Part shown: positions 50,803 to 61,535 of the stretch, piece by piece | How the letters are laid out: the number at the start of each line of letters is the position of its first letter | Position numbering within the stretch: the first letter of the stretch is position 1 | Source: Sphaerulina vaccinii | Taxonomy: Eukaryota > Ascomycota > Dothideomycetes > Mycosphaerellales > Mycosphaerellaceae | DNA length: 64,000 nucleotides | Direction: 5' to 3' | NCBI GenBank assembly: GCA_022570795.1 | Contig: JAKUDP010000028.1 | Coordinates: forward strand, 1,054,001-1,118,000 | Position numbers and translations under genes: made by a program | Notes under the pieces: model-generated | The model's database searches: none | Told to the model about the DNA's origin: nothing | Seen by the model: only the letters and a program-made list of their open reading frames with translations

Positions 50803-51510
50803 GGTGTTGAGACATATCATTTACCTCACGAGACAAGTGCTCGACACAAGCACTTCTGTCACAGATTTCTTATGTCAACTTTATTGAATTACGACCATGT
50901 TTTACGCACAACTTCAGCGAAGGTGTCAAGCGAGGTGTTGGAGGAGTTTTGTTTTGGTTTCATATTTGATGGATAGGCTCCTGCCTTTCTCACTACTTGT
51001 ACTGGCGACAAATAGCCTCTCCTCTATTCAGAGTGCATTGAGAATGTTGATCAGGTGTCGTAGAATAGCCCTGGAAGGCTGAAAGTTACGGTGGCTAGCA
51101 GGCACGTCAAAAGATTGAGAGAAGGACTGGCTCGTATCATATAGGCTGTGGTCATATCAGAGTAGTCTCAACTGATCGACCTTTGAACGTATCCTTACGA
51201 TGCCATTCCACACCACTATCGCGCACGCAGTAAAGGGACCGAACTTCTCATCATCAAAGTACAAAGGTATAGAGCAGGATAGACCGTGGAGAAGAGGTGG
51301 AAAGTGTCGGGAATGTCTGCGCCTGGATTCATGCTCTGTTTAGGTACCAGTCCGTACTACTCGTAGTACGTGAACGAATTTCGTAGCATGTTGCCCTGTC
51401 CACGTTCTCGTCTCGTCTCGCTCAATGCAAATTTTGAGGTCAATCTATGTCGAATCCTCCAGCCAACTCCACGCTAAAACCATATCAACGTAACCATAGC
51501 TATATTTCTC
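50803..51510. other. convergent 3' intergenic region RIM15/RPB4
   Basis: 3' space of both genes. No other feature recognised. Confidence 0.5.
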
Positions 51511-52014
51511 TCAAGAGAAGTCGCGCAGTTTCGAGATCTCATCGAGAACAGCCTGAAGCTCATCATCACTGATCTTCCCCTCCAGCGAAGGAACGAGCGT
51601 ACGAGCTTCTTCGGGAGAGTCACAGCACAGCGTCGCTACCACAATATTAGCACATATTCCATAGCCCTCATGTCTTGCATCGGTCAACTCACCCAACTGC
51701 GCCCTCTCAAACTCCACAATCCCATAACCTCTCGCTGTCAACCCCGTACTGATCTGATTGACCTGAGTGACGGCATTTGCGTCCTTGAAGCGACTGAAAC
51801 TCTTGCAGTATTCTTTGGTTTTGTAGTAGATTTCTGTGGTGTTGCGGTGTTCGGCGTGTTCTTCGATGCGCTCGAGCATGAGGAGGACTTCGGCGGGTGA
51901 GAGGGCTTGTTCGTGGGTCATGTTGCCGAGTTTGAGACGCGCGGTGGCTTCTTCGTCGCCGGTGGGTGCTGGTCGGCGGCGCGAGGTTTGGACGGTGGTG
52001 GTGGGACCTGCCAT
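51511..52014 (-). CDS. RPB4: RNA polymerase II subunit RPB4
   Basis: Two exons (52014-51693 and 51635-51511) encode 148 aa. Rpb4 with Rpb7 forms the stalk of RNA polymerase II and also acts in mRNA export and decay. The N-terminus is short and basic (TSRRRPAPTGDEEATARLKL), then LSPAEVLLMLERIEEHAEHR, SFSRFKDANAVTQVNQISTG, and the C-terminal HRDC-like helices SLEGKISDDELQAVLDEISK with LRDFS at the end. The 57-nt intron happens to be in frame and without stops, so an unspliced reading of 167 aa exists. Removing it restores AQLATLCCDSPEEARTLVPS, the conserved family sequence. Length fits filamentous-fungal Rpb4; the acidic insert of yeast is absent. Confidence 0.95.
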   Translation of the reverse strand: MAGPTTTVQTSRRRPAPTGDEEATARLKLGNMTHEQALSPAEVLLMLERIEEHAEHRNTTEIYYKTKEYCKSFSRFKDANAVTQVNQISTGLTARGYGIVEFERAQLGELTDARHEGYGICANIVVATLCCDSPEEARTLVPSLEGKISDDELQAVLDEISKLRDFS

Positions 52015-52565
52015 CGTTCCTTCTCTCTTGTTCCTTCGCGTATTGGTGTTAAGAGCGAGTGATACCTGTTGTGTAGAGCGCGTGCTGATGTCGAGGTTGT
52101 GTGGAGAGATCGAGTTGAAGGATCGGATGTCGCGTGTAAAGTGCCTGGCCTTCTTTCCTCCTCGTGAAGTGAGAGTGGTTCAGAGATGGGAGCTGCCGAA
52201 TCGACTGCTAGCGCATCTCTCTACTCACGACGACAGACATCGCGACAACATCACATACTCGCCAATCACGACACCCACCACCCACCGAGACGCCGCTGTC
52301 AGCATCACGAATACATCCTAACATCACCCGGTCGTTACGAATTTCCGCCGCCTTCAGCGCAGGGCACACGCTCGAGACACACAACCGCATAACTTCGCCC
52401 CCGTGACCTGCATACATATCCTGTTCACCACCGCCGCGACCCCCTCCTAGCCAGCGTCGCAGCGAGTCCAAAACCCACCCTTTCGATCTCCATATCGCAG
52501 TGTGCGCACTGTGGTCAGGATTGCGCACACCGTTTCCTTCCCCCAGCGCCGCCTAGCGCAGAGGC
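52015..52565. promoter_or_regulatory. 551-bp divergent promoter region RPB4 / LIM-RhoGAP
   Basis: Shared upstream region between the RPB4 (minus) and LIM-RhoGAP (plus) starts. No gene seen inside. Confidence 0.45.
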
Positions 52566-55500
52566 ATGGCGGTGCCCTCAGGACAGGACAGTGACGGACC
52601 GCCGGGCAACCAGTCCTATGCCAACCATGATCCATCAATGCCTCAAGGCGCATCTCCTCCCACGAATGGCCAGACGGACCTCACGTTACGCCCTCACGAG
52701 CAGCATGGGAATGTAGGGCTGTCACCCGCTGCGCAAGACCGGTCGCGAACTTCGCTGGATCGACCGCAAGATCGTAGCGGCAAGGAACGATCAAAGTCTG
52801 GTGGAAGAAGACCGAGTGGGCAGCAACGCACGTGTGGAAAGTGTCAGAAGCATTTGACAGGCCAGTTCGTGCGAGCTCTGGGAGATACATATCACTTGGA
52901 ATGCTTCACATGTAACGTAGGTTCTACTAATCCAGTGGTCTCGGTCAGCATATGACAGAGTGCTGACTTGTGCATAGGACTGTGGCAAGATCGTTGCCTC
53001 GAAATTCTTTCCTGTACCAGACCAGGGCCCGGGACAGTATCCGCTGTGCGAAACCGATTACTTCAAGAGACTCGACTTGCTTTGCTATGCCTGTGGTGGA
53101 GCCTTGCGAGGATCTTATATCACTGCGCTGGAGCGCAAGTACCACATTGAGCACTTCACTTGCTCCGTGTGTCCCACTGTGTTTGGTGCACAGGACTCGT
53201 ACTACGAGCACGAGGGCAATGTATATTGCCATTTTCATTACTCGACCAAGTTCGCGCAAAAGTGCAATGGGTGCCAGACCGCCATTCTTAAGCAGTTTGT
53301 GGAGATTTTCCGAAATGGAGTGAATCAGCATTGGCATCCAGAGTGCTACATGATTCACAAGTACTGGAATGTTCGATTACACGCTCCCCCGCCCAGAGGC
53401 TCCGATGAAGAGTTCGCGTTAGAACGGCAGAGACAGACACAGGCTGGCGCAGAGGGTGATGCAAGCGCCGATCAGAGGCGAACGGTACGAACAGAAGAAG
53501 AAGCCGTGGAGTATAAAGTGCACTGGATATGGCACACATTATCGACCTTCGAAGAACGATCTGCGACTCGCATTTCGGACATGTTATTGCACGTGAGCAA
53601 CGGCGCGTACATGGATGGAGTGGTTGCAGCGAAGAAGTTCATCACACATGTCGATCTCCTGTTCGGTGCAGCAGACGATTTGGACCGCAGACTTCAAGTA
53701 CGACCACAGCCTGGAGCGGACAAAACTGTCCGGACATTCGACGCCATTGTGCACCCTGGTCTTAGCTACAGCAGAGAAGCCAAGCTGCTATGTAAGAAAG
53801 TGGTGGCTTTCTTCCAACTTCTTGCCGAGAACCAGGACAATGGGGTTCGCAGACTCGGTGTAACACAAGAATTGCTTTCGCTCGTGACGGGCCTTGCGCA
53901 TTATCTTAAACTTATGATCCGTATATGTCTTTCTGGGGCTCTGAAGCTGGAGAGGGAGACATCAAGCGCGCAAGGACTCGAAGGGTTTCTAGCAGATATC
54001 AGCAAGCTCGATGAACGACTTGAAGCAGAAAGTCAACGAGACTCAAGGGCCGAGGCCGAGCAATATGTCGATCCGAGCGCAGACACTTGCGCGGTTTGCA
54101 ACAAGGCTGTGGAAGACAAATGCTTTCAGAAGGAGAACAGCGTGCTCCATACGCAGTGCTTAAGCTGTGCTAAGTGTGGCAAAGATTTCAGCGACGATCC
54201 CAACAATGCTCGTTGGAGCGACCAGACAAGAAGAGCCTGGTGCGAAATGCATGCCCCGGCTGATGCCAGAGCAGGTGGCTTCGTAACGGTTTCGCGATTG
54301 CAGCAATATGTCCATCTACTCCGAGTGGCCCACGCAAGGCTTCTCTTCACACTGAGAACGAGTGGAGCTCTGCCGCACACCAGCGATGACCCAAATCTGC
54401 TCGGATACAATGCTCGTGAAGGTCACACACCAAGTGGCGAGCAACAGCCACCTCTCCTACGGTCCAACACCCGATCAAGGTCATATGCTGGTAGATCGCC
54501 AGATCAGAGGAACCATGCAGAGCCCAGTTACGAGGATACAATGGGCGATATACGTCGCCTTCGAAGCACCAGGATGGACAAGCAACTCTCCAATGCCACG
54601 AAGCAGGCTCGCACTTCGCGCATCATTGATGGACCAGATGGTATACGACCAGGATCGGCAGATGGTGTGAATAACGACCGCAGGAAAAGCACATTCCAGA
54701 TTGTGGAGGAACGAGCTGCACATGGCGATTCTGTTTCACAGCTTACCTTTGGCAAGCAAGATGCCATGACCTTGGACGACATACCAAGAATCGTGCAAGC
54801 TCAACAAACGAGGGAGCAAAGGCCTAACGCGTCAAAATATGCCCGACAACCGATGATTCCTCAGGATCCGGTTCCTAAGCTGGTCAATGGTCATACTCGC
54901 GACTTCTCGGGTGACGCCACAGAGCGCATGGAGACTAGACCGCCAGGCACAAAGAAGTACTTCTCAGAGCTCACAGCTCTCGAGTACTTCATCGTGCGCC
55001 ATGTGGCTGTGCTCTCGATGGAACAATTGGTGGAGGGCCACTTCAATCAGGAAGAGTTGCTCGATCTGATTGAAACTCGCAAGCAGAACTTCTGGAGCAA
55101 GTTTGGCAAGGCCTTCCAGGGTGGTAAGGAGAAGCGACCCAAGGCTGCCAAGAATGCTATATTCGGCGTGCCTCTTGAACAGGTTCTGGAACGAGACTAC
55201 GAAGAAAGCACAGATGGCGTTGGACCAGGCTCATTGAAGATACCTTCCCTAGTCCAGGAATGTATCAGCGCCATGAAGACCATGGACATGTCCGTGGAAG
55301 GTGTCTTCCGCAAGAATGGCAACATCAAACGACTCAACGATGCCAAGGAGGAGATTGACACAAAGGGGGCCGTGCAAGTCGATCTGACGAAAGAGAATCC
55401 TGTGCAAGTGGCAGCGTTACTAAAGAAATATCTGCGCGAACTGCCTGATCCGCTGCTTACCAACAAGCTGCACAAGCTATGGACGACATCTTCTCGAATC

Positions 55501-56217
55501 GAGGACAACGAGCGCCGGCGTCGACTATTGCATTTGACTTGCTGTCTGTTGCCTAAAGCACATCGAGACACAATGGAAGTGCTATTCACTTTCCTCAACT
55601 GGGTGTCCAGCTTTAGCCACGTCGACGAAGAAAGTGGTAGCAAGATGGACGTTCACAACCTAGCCACCGTAATCACGCCGAACATTATGCACAGTGGAAA
55701 GGACGTTGTGCCTGTGGAAGACAGCTTTCTGGCAATCGAAGCTGTGCACAGTTTGATCGAGTGCAATGAAAGCATGTGCGAGGTGAGTACTATCGCTGAC
55801 AGTCTTGATACAGATCCAGTGCTAACATCAGAGCAGGTGCCCGAGGATCTCGCAATGATACTAAATGACTCTTCACTCTTTAGTAACACCGCAGAGATTA
55901 CCACAAAGGAGATTCTAAAGAAATACGGTGACCGAGCCAAGGCGCCTACATTGAACAGTGGCCATGTTGTCGTCGCACAGAATGGCACCACGTCCCCACC
56001 TTCAAATGCGCCGATTGTTACACGAGTCGACCCCGACCATTATCAACAAAGCGCGTGGCAGAATGAGTCCTCTGTCAGGCATGTCGGCAGCGACCGAGAT
56101 CCGATGACACCACCAAACCTTCCCTATGCGAACCCAAACGCCAGTACGGAATCACATGGGAGTCCCAATAGATCGAGCCGTGCAGGACCACAGCAACGGG
56201 CTGTGGGTATGGCGTAG
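52566..56217 (+). CDS. LRG1: LIM-domain Rho GTPase-activating protein (Lrg1-type)
   Basis: Three exons (52566-52916, 52978-55782, 55837-56217) encode 1,178 aa. Lrg1-type proteins stimulate GTP hydrolysis on Rho1 and thereby tune beta-glucan synthesis and the cell-wall integrity pathway at growth sites. Tandem LIM domains occupy about 88-260 (CGKCQKHLTGQFVRALGD, CYACGGALRGSYITALER, CNGCQTAILKQFVEIF) and another lies at about 480-520 (CAVCNKAVEDKCFQKENS). The RhoGAP domain begins near residue 847 (FGVPLEQVLERDYEES) and has the arginine finger in VEGVFRKNGNIKRL plus KKYLRELPDPLLTNKLHK. The 61-nt first intron interrupts LIM1. The 54-nt second intron is divisible by three and stop-free, with GTGAGT, GCTAAC and CAG signals; removing it gives ESMCEVPEDLAMIL. 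The tail is Ser/Pro-rich. Confidence 0.93.
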
Positions 56218-57217
56218 GATAACGCTGCTGTATGGTGATAAGCCTCTACCGCCAGAACCGAATGATTGTTGAAAATTGGACATCAGGCTTCGCGAGCGCG
56301 GAATCGCTTCAAAGTTATGATGGAAAGGGGGCGTATCGACGAATGAAAGGGTCGCGGTGAGGAATACGCGATTGCTCTGAAGCCTAGCTGGCTTTCCTTG
56401 TGCATTGAAGCGGAGCGCCATTGAGCTCAGTCGATGGAGAGAGCCAATGTGAAGGAAAGAGGAAACCGCAAGACAGAACTTGTTGTGTTGAGAGGTGGAA
56501 GAGAGGTGTGTTGTTGAACCAACGCATTGCATACCCCCAAAGTCGTCAAACAGAAATGGCGTTGAAAGGAAGGAATAGTAACATACCTTATTAGCTGTCT
56601 GCTCAATCGGCGGCAGTAGGAATGAAAGCAAGCAAGATCAATGAAAGGCTAGTAAAGTGCCAGATATAGTAACGCTCAAGATGAGAAGACTTTTGTGTGC
56701 CTACACTGGTGGTGTGGTGATCTCCAACCTAGACTTGTTTCAGCCATTGAGGCACAACATGAACCATATAATGCAACGTCATGTTGTAAGAGGTTGGAAT
56801 GTGCTCCATGAAAGGGACGAGATAGGACACTATCCCACGGACAGTAGTCAAACATTGAAGTCGCTTCGAAGGTCGATTGTACATTTCTGCGATGCAGTCT
56901 GGAAGTGCAATGCCTTGGTTACTTTCCATGGACAGAGATGGTCTTGAGGCCAGAGCCCAGAGCCCGATTTCTTCTTTGAAGCGAATGCTCTCACCAATTG
57001 CCTCGACCAATTAAGGGTAACGTGTACTATTGATTAGGTTCGCACAAGAGATGAGGAGAGGCACTTTATGCTTCGACCAAAAATTACTTCCGGTCTGTAT
57101 CACTAAACGAAACTCGTTTGTATGCCTTTCATGACCGTACGAACGCCGAATATGCCACACTTCTTCGATTGAACACGACTACAGTAACAAACAGCAAGTC
57201 CCGATGTAGAACTTTCC
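56218..57217. other. convergent 3' intergenic region
   Basis: 1.0 kb between the RhoGAP gene and the GPI-protein gene at 57218. Short frames only, none recognisable. Confidence 0.5.
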
Positions 57218-58000
57218 CTAACCCATCACAACAGCTGCCACGGCACCGATCACAAGTGCCACGGCACTACCACCAACCATGAGCGTTGAAGCACCACCAG
57301 TGTTCTGAGCAGCGTTTGGTCCAGTCGATGTGCCTTGGTAAGTCGCGCCGCTGTGGCTGCTAGTTGGTGCAGCAGTGCGAGTCAATGTAGCGGAGCTGAG
57401 GGTAGCGTTACGTGTCATGGTAGCATTTCCAGTTCCGTATGGAGGAGGCATCATGGCAGTGGATGTACAGTTGGCTGACAGCATTGTCACGGTCATGGTG
57501 TTGCTTGCTGGCATCGAAGACATCATGGAGGATGACATGCTGCTGCCGGAACCGCTGCCTCCAGTCAGGGAGAATGGACCGAGATAGTTAACCTCTGTGC
57601 CTTGCTGAATCTGGAGGGCGTAGTCTGTGCCGGACGCAAGCTCGCTGGCTGGAGTCCATTCGTAGGATCCACCAGTTGCGTCGGAGGTGAGAGTTGCGAC
57701 GGTTTGGAGGTCGTTCGGGTTCTTCATTGATGTCAGTAATTGTGTTGATGGTCACGGTCGATGGAACTACTTACTCCTTTGCGCAAGAGGATCGAGACTG
57801 GTCCAGAGCCCGTGGTCGCGTAGGTTAGAGTGAATGGCTTGCCTACTTCAGCTGGGCTCGGCAGCGCATTTGTCTTGACGTTCAGTTAGCATTGTCTTGA
57901 AACTGCAGAGGAGTTAAGATGTACTCACGAAGCTGATGACAGTGGACTGGGCAGCCGCAAGAGCAGCGAACGCGCCGACGAGGACTGACTTGATGAACAT
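57218..58000 (-). CDS. GPI-anchored Ser/Thr-rich cell-wall protein, KRE9/KNH1-like domain
   Basis: Three exons (58000-57929, 57873-57775, 57721-57218) encode 224 aa. A signal peptide (MFIKSVLVGAFAALAAAQS) is followed by a KRE9/KNH1-like module of about 85 residues: NALPSPAEVGKPFTLTYATT, VSILLRKG, GGSYEWTPASELASGTDYAL, EVNYLGPFSL. This Ser/Thr-rich GPI-anchored family occurs widely in fungi and is linked to wall beta-glucan, though single members are mostly uncharacterised. The second half is rich in Ser, Thr, Met and Gly with N-glycosylation sites (NCTS, NATM, NATL), and ends in a hydrophobic GPI-type tail, LMVGGSAVALVIGAVAAVVMG preceded by small residues. Intron positions parallel those of its divergent relative at 59510. 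The exon joins restore ILLRKGNPNDLQTVAT. Confidence 0.87.
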
Positions 58001-59509
58001 TATCGCGAAGTGTCGATGGACAAGTTGATATTACAATTTCGAGATGGTCGAGCTCCGTGTGGTCTTGACGCGCTTGTTTGAACGAGTGAACTGTCTGAAG
58101 AGACGGAGGTGAGCGGCTGATGACTTTGAGGAATGGAGGAAAGACACAAATAAACCGCGACTTCACATCGTCTTCTGCCTCCGCCCAGATGTCAGGATCG
58201 TTCGCTTTTGTTTGATGAAACAGGTCCACCTTCTCGAATCGTACAGGCATCAATGCCTGTACCCCGAGTCTAGCCATGCATGCTCTCCTCTTCTACGCGT
58301 TCTTGTGCCACCACACTGACAGCTCTTCAGCTACCTTACCCTCAGCTGAACGCTACACGAATGCGCCTGCGCTGTTACGCCGCTCCAGATTCTGAAGCAC
58401 AAGAAGTGTAGTAGTATACCACGCGACATCGACGCGCAAGCTCAAGACGCTATGGCTGTCCGGAAGCCAACCTTCTCCAGAAACCGCGACATCCTAGCTG
58501 CAGGTGTTCCGCGGGAGCATCCTGACGCGGGCCTGGTGCGGCTAATTTGACCCATTTGAGAAGAGGGCTTCAAACGAACCGTTCATCGTGTTCCAGAAAT
58601 GCGGAAGGGATGTCATGAGCTCGATGCGACAACATCATCACCCCGCTACAATCAACCAACTTCTGCCTGGTATTGGAATTCGTAGAGCGATCTCCATCAC
58701 AGTGGCATCGCCGCCTCCAGGCAAATATCAGATGGCGTAGCTGCCATGACGGCGCTATTGATTAAGGATGAGCGCAAGAAGCTATGATAGGTTGGAATCT
58801 ATCAGAAATAGAGCGAACTGCATGATCTCAGCCTTGTAGCTGACGACTTATAGGTCACGGCCAAGCCTCAACGAAGTGCAGAGACTTATCCTCGAGCAGT
58901 CCAGGCGGCAGTTCACTCTTCTTATGCATTTTCAAGTACAGTCATCATCCCAGAAGCGCAGTGAGCGAACACCCATGTGAACATCTATCGGGAATGGCTT
59001 CAAATCTCCGAGCAAGTCGCCGCTTGGCACGTTTTGCATCTGACAACCGTCGCATACTTACAACAGCATTACTGCTGTTACCGCTTCAGCTACAACTTCA
59101 TCTCCATACTCTCTTTCAGAGGCTCGCGCAGCTTCCATCGGCACGGGCTCATGTGGCATGTACTTTGTGCTTCAACCGAAACGGGTTGTGGCGAATGCTA
59201 CAATGATGAACAGAGTTGATCTAGCGCCAGCGGCTCGTTGCCACTTTCTCCAAAGACCAACAGGCGTCTTCTGCAGCTAACGATTGGCCGAGCCGTCGAC
59301 CGGTCTTTGAAAGAGAGATCCGCAGGGGCATGAACAACAATATAGATCCACCAGGTTCGCGCTCGAGCGCATCTCCATCATCAATCGCGTGGCTCTCTCC
59401 AGGTTTCTTCTCACCTACCACTATTACTTACCACTCTATCACTCTTTTGCGGAGCCGACTATCCTTGTATCTTATTACCTATTCTTAATTCCTGCTCCAT
59501 ATATCCACT
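58001..59509. promoter_or_regulatory. divergent promoter region of two KRE9-like genes
   Basis: 1.5 kb between the two divergent wall-protein genes. No gene or RNA structure is supported. The stretch just before 59510 is pyrimidine-rich, common in strongly expressed fungal promoters. Confidence 0.45.
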
Positions 59510-60342
59510 ATGCAGTTCCCACGCTCCCTATTGCTTGCACTCGTCAGCGCTCTCGCTGCTTACGCTCAAAGCAACCCGAACCCCATCACTAATGTTGGCC
59601 TCGCCGCCACAGCTGGCGAGCCAGTGACGATCACATGGTAAGAGACACATTAGTGCTGAGGATCGAGGAGCGTCGCTGACCATTGCTCAGGACCCCAACA
59701 ACCGGAGGCACTGTGAACTTGATCCTCCGTAGTGGCGCCAGCAGCAACCTGGACACAGACACAACTATTGCTAGTAAGTGGATCACCCATCGATGCACTT
59801 ACTTTACGAGGAGGCCAGTATGTTAATGCAGTCGCAGCTGGCGTCGACAACAATGGCTCGTATACCTGGACTCCAGCCCTTGACACCGTCCGTGGCTCCG
59901 ACTACGCGATTGAGATCCAGAGCGCCCAGAACACGGACGAAGTGAACTACTCAGGATTCTTCGTCATCGAGAGCGACAACACTGTGGCGTCTGTCACTGC
60001 CACTAACACCCCAACCACCTCTCTCGCCCCTCTTCCATCGACTATCAGCACCGTCTCCCCAACGAGCTCTGGCATGACCACTAGCATGAGCGGTTCGTGT
60101 AAGTCGAATAGATACACACCCTAAGCAATTGATGACAGAGAAAGGAGCTGACATCATACTCTCTTTTAGCATCCATGACTTCTTCCGGCAGCATGACTTC
60201 GTCCCGCGCCTCCTCGACTGGACAGACAACCACTCAAGCTGGCCTCGTGGCAACTACCACGACCTCGGCCGGTGCTGGTGCTCGCGCAACTGCAATGGTT
60301 GGAATGCTCGGCGCTGTTGCGCTCGGTGCCATGGCTTTGTAG
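59510..60342 (+). CDS. GPI-anchored Ser/Thr-rich cell-wall protein, KRE9/KNH1-like domain (paralogue)
   Basis: Four exons (59510-59637, 59691-59773, 59814-60098, 60170-60342) encode 222 aa. Signal peptide MQFPRSLLLALVSALAAYAQ, then the KRE9/KNH1-like module: PNPITNVGLAATAGEPVTIT, WTPTTGGTVNLILRSGASSN, DNNGSYTWTPALDTVRGSDY, AIEIQSAQNTDEVNYSGFFV. It shares the SYxWTPA, DYAxxIQ and EVNY blocks with the gene at 57218 and nearly the same length. A Ser/Thr-rich stalk and a GPI tail (MVGMLGAVALGAMAL) complete it. The third exon needs the acceptor at 59813 rather than 59818 to keep frame, and the last donor is GTAAGT at 60099. Likely a wall or plasma-membrane mannoprotein. Whether the pair is a tandem-inverted duplication needs phylogeny. 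Confidence 0.87.
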
Positions 60343-61535
60343 ATGTGGTTGAAGAAAGAGCTCGTCATCAGGCCTGATACGCGTGAGAGCGCGTTGTAGA
60401 TATGATCAAAAGTGAAAAGAAGGAGAAAAGAGATGTGAAAGAAAGAAAGAGATATTTCGAGCTTGTACATATTGCACATAATCTGCCAATCCATCCAACA
60501 GACAGGCTGAGTAATGAGGACGAGATCTTCAAGATGAGAAGAGAGAGGTAGGTGATGTGAACACCTTTTTGGTGAGGATAATAAGGTGTGGTCGTTGGAA
60601 GTGAGGTCAAGTTTGAGATGTCGTGTTCCAGGATTGCTGACGCTGTGGTGGGTCTTGAGTATGCAATGCAGGCCGGGAAGACGTAGTGAAACACGAGCAC
60701 AGCGCGCCTTGATTCCCGCTGTCATAGCTCTGTGGTACATCGTTGTTCTCATATTCCACTCAGAGGTAGTGAACCCAGAAGTCGTAGGTCCGTGGATAGT
60801 TTTCTCGGAGCGAGCATACATGTTCCCGAACGCTTGAGGTATAAGCGAAGTCATATGCGAATTCCCGCCAGCGCATATCAGGATTTTCTTCCACCGTCTT
60901 TAGTATGAGCTTATCAGTGTCGAATGATTGGACTGCTCTCGACTGGACAGAGTATGAATGCATATGGCGAAAGCTGAGTTGCCGTCCTTCTGCTATCAAC
61001 TCAGTGACTTTGGAATTGTTGGCGAGTCCTGATGGTGCACGAGTCTTCGGAGCTCTTCTTCAATTTTGACTTCATGTTCTGGCAATAAGCGAAAACCGCC
61101 GTAAGACTGCCTGGTTGACATCGGATTTCTCTTGTCCAAGTATAACTTGTTGCTGGTCGCGAGGTCATAGTTGGAAGAGAGAGTGGCTGGCTTCGCTCGA
61201 GGTCAGTGCTGATGTGGTCTTGCATCACCAACTCCACTGTATCTCGCATCAGCCGTGCTTCGTAGGGAGGTTGCGATTCTGTTTTGGAACTACTGCTCTA
61301 TCACTCTTTTGAGCGCGAGTACGCAGCCGGACCATACACATAATAGCGTGTTCATACAATCACTAGCACCGCCATTTTCCTTTGATATATGCCGGCATAA
61401 CCCACGGGCTAGTTCCGTGAGAGAGACCAGACCAGACCACGGCAGCAGCGCCATCTTGGTTTCACATTGCAGCGACGTCAGCTCTGGCCAAAGACTTCCC
61501 ACTGTCTTCTTCTACCTTAGCACCTCCCGTGCAAG
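60343..61535. promoter_or_regulatory. intergenic region upstream of SLA1
   Basis: 1.2 kb. A minus-strand frame at 60760-61055 (SFDTDKLILKTVEENPDMRW, REFAYDFAYTSSVREHV) is protein-like but lacks a supported start or partner exon, so it is not called as a gene. Confidence 0.4.

Noticed and set aside
12991..52014. RPB3, TAF1 and RPB4 as a transcription-machinery cluster
   Set aside because: They are separated by many unrelated genes and have different orientation; coincidence is the simpler explanation.
60760..61249. Minus-strand protein-like frames (SFDTDKLILKTVEENPDMRW region and the frame starting at 61249)
   Set aside because: No acceptable joining of the two frames or ATG for the downstream one was found; could be a short hypothetical gene but evidence is insufficient.
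26700..61500. Secondary-metabolite or effector gene cluster
   Set aside because: Although a permease, an acyltransferase and a CFEM protein are present, there is no backbone synthase, P450 or pathway regulator; neighbours are housekeeping genes.
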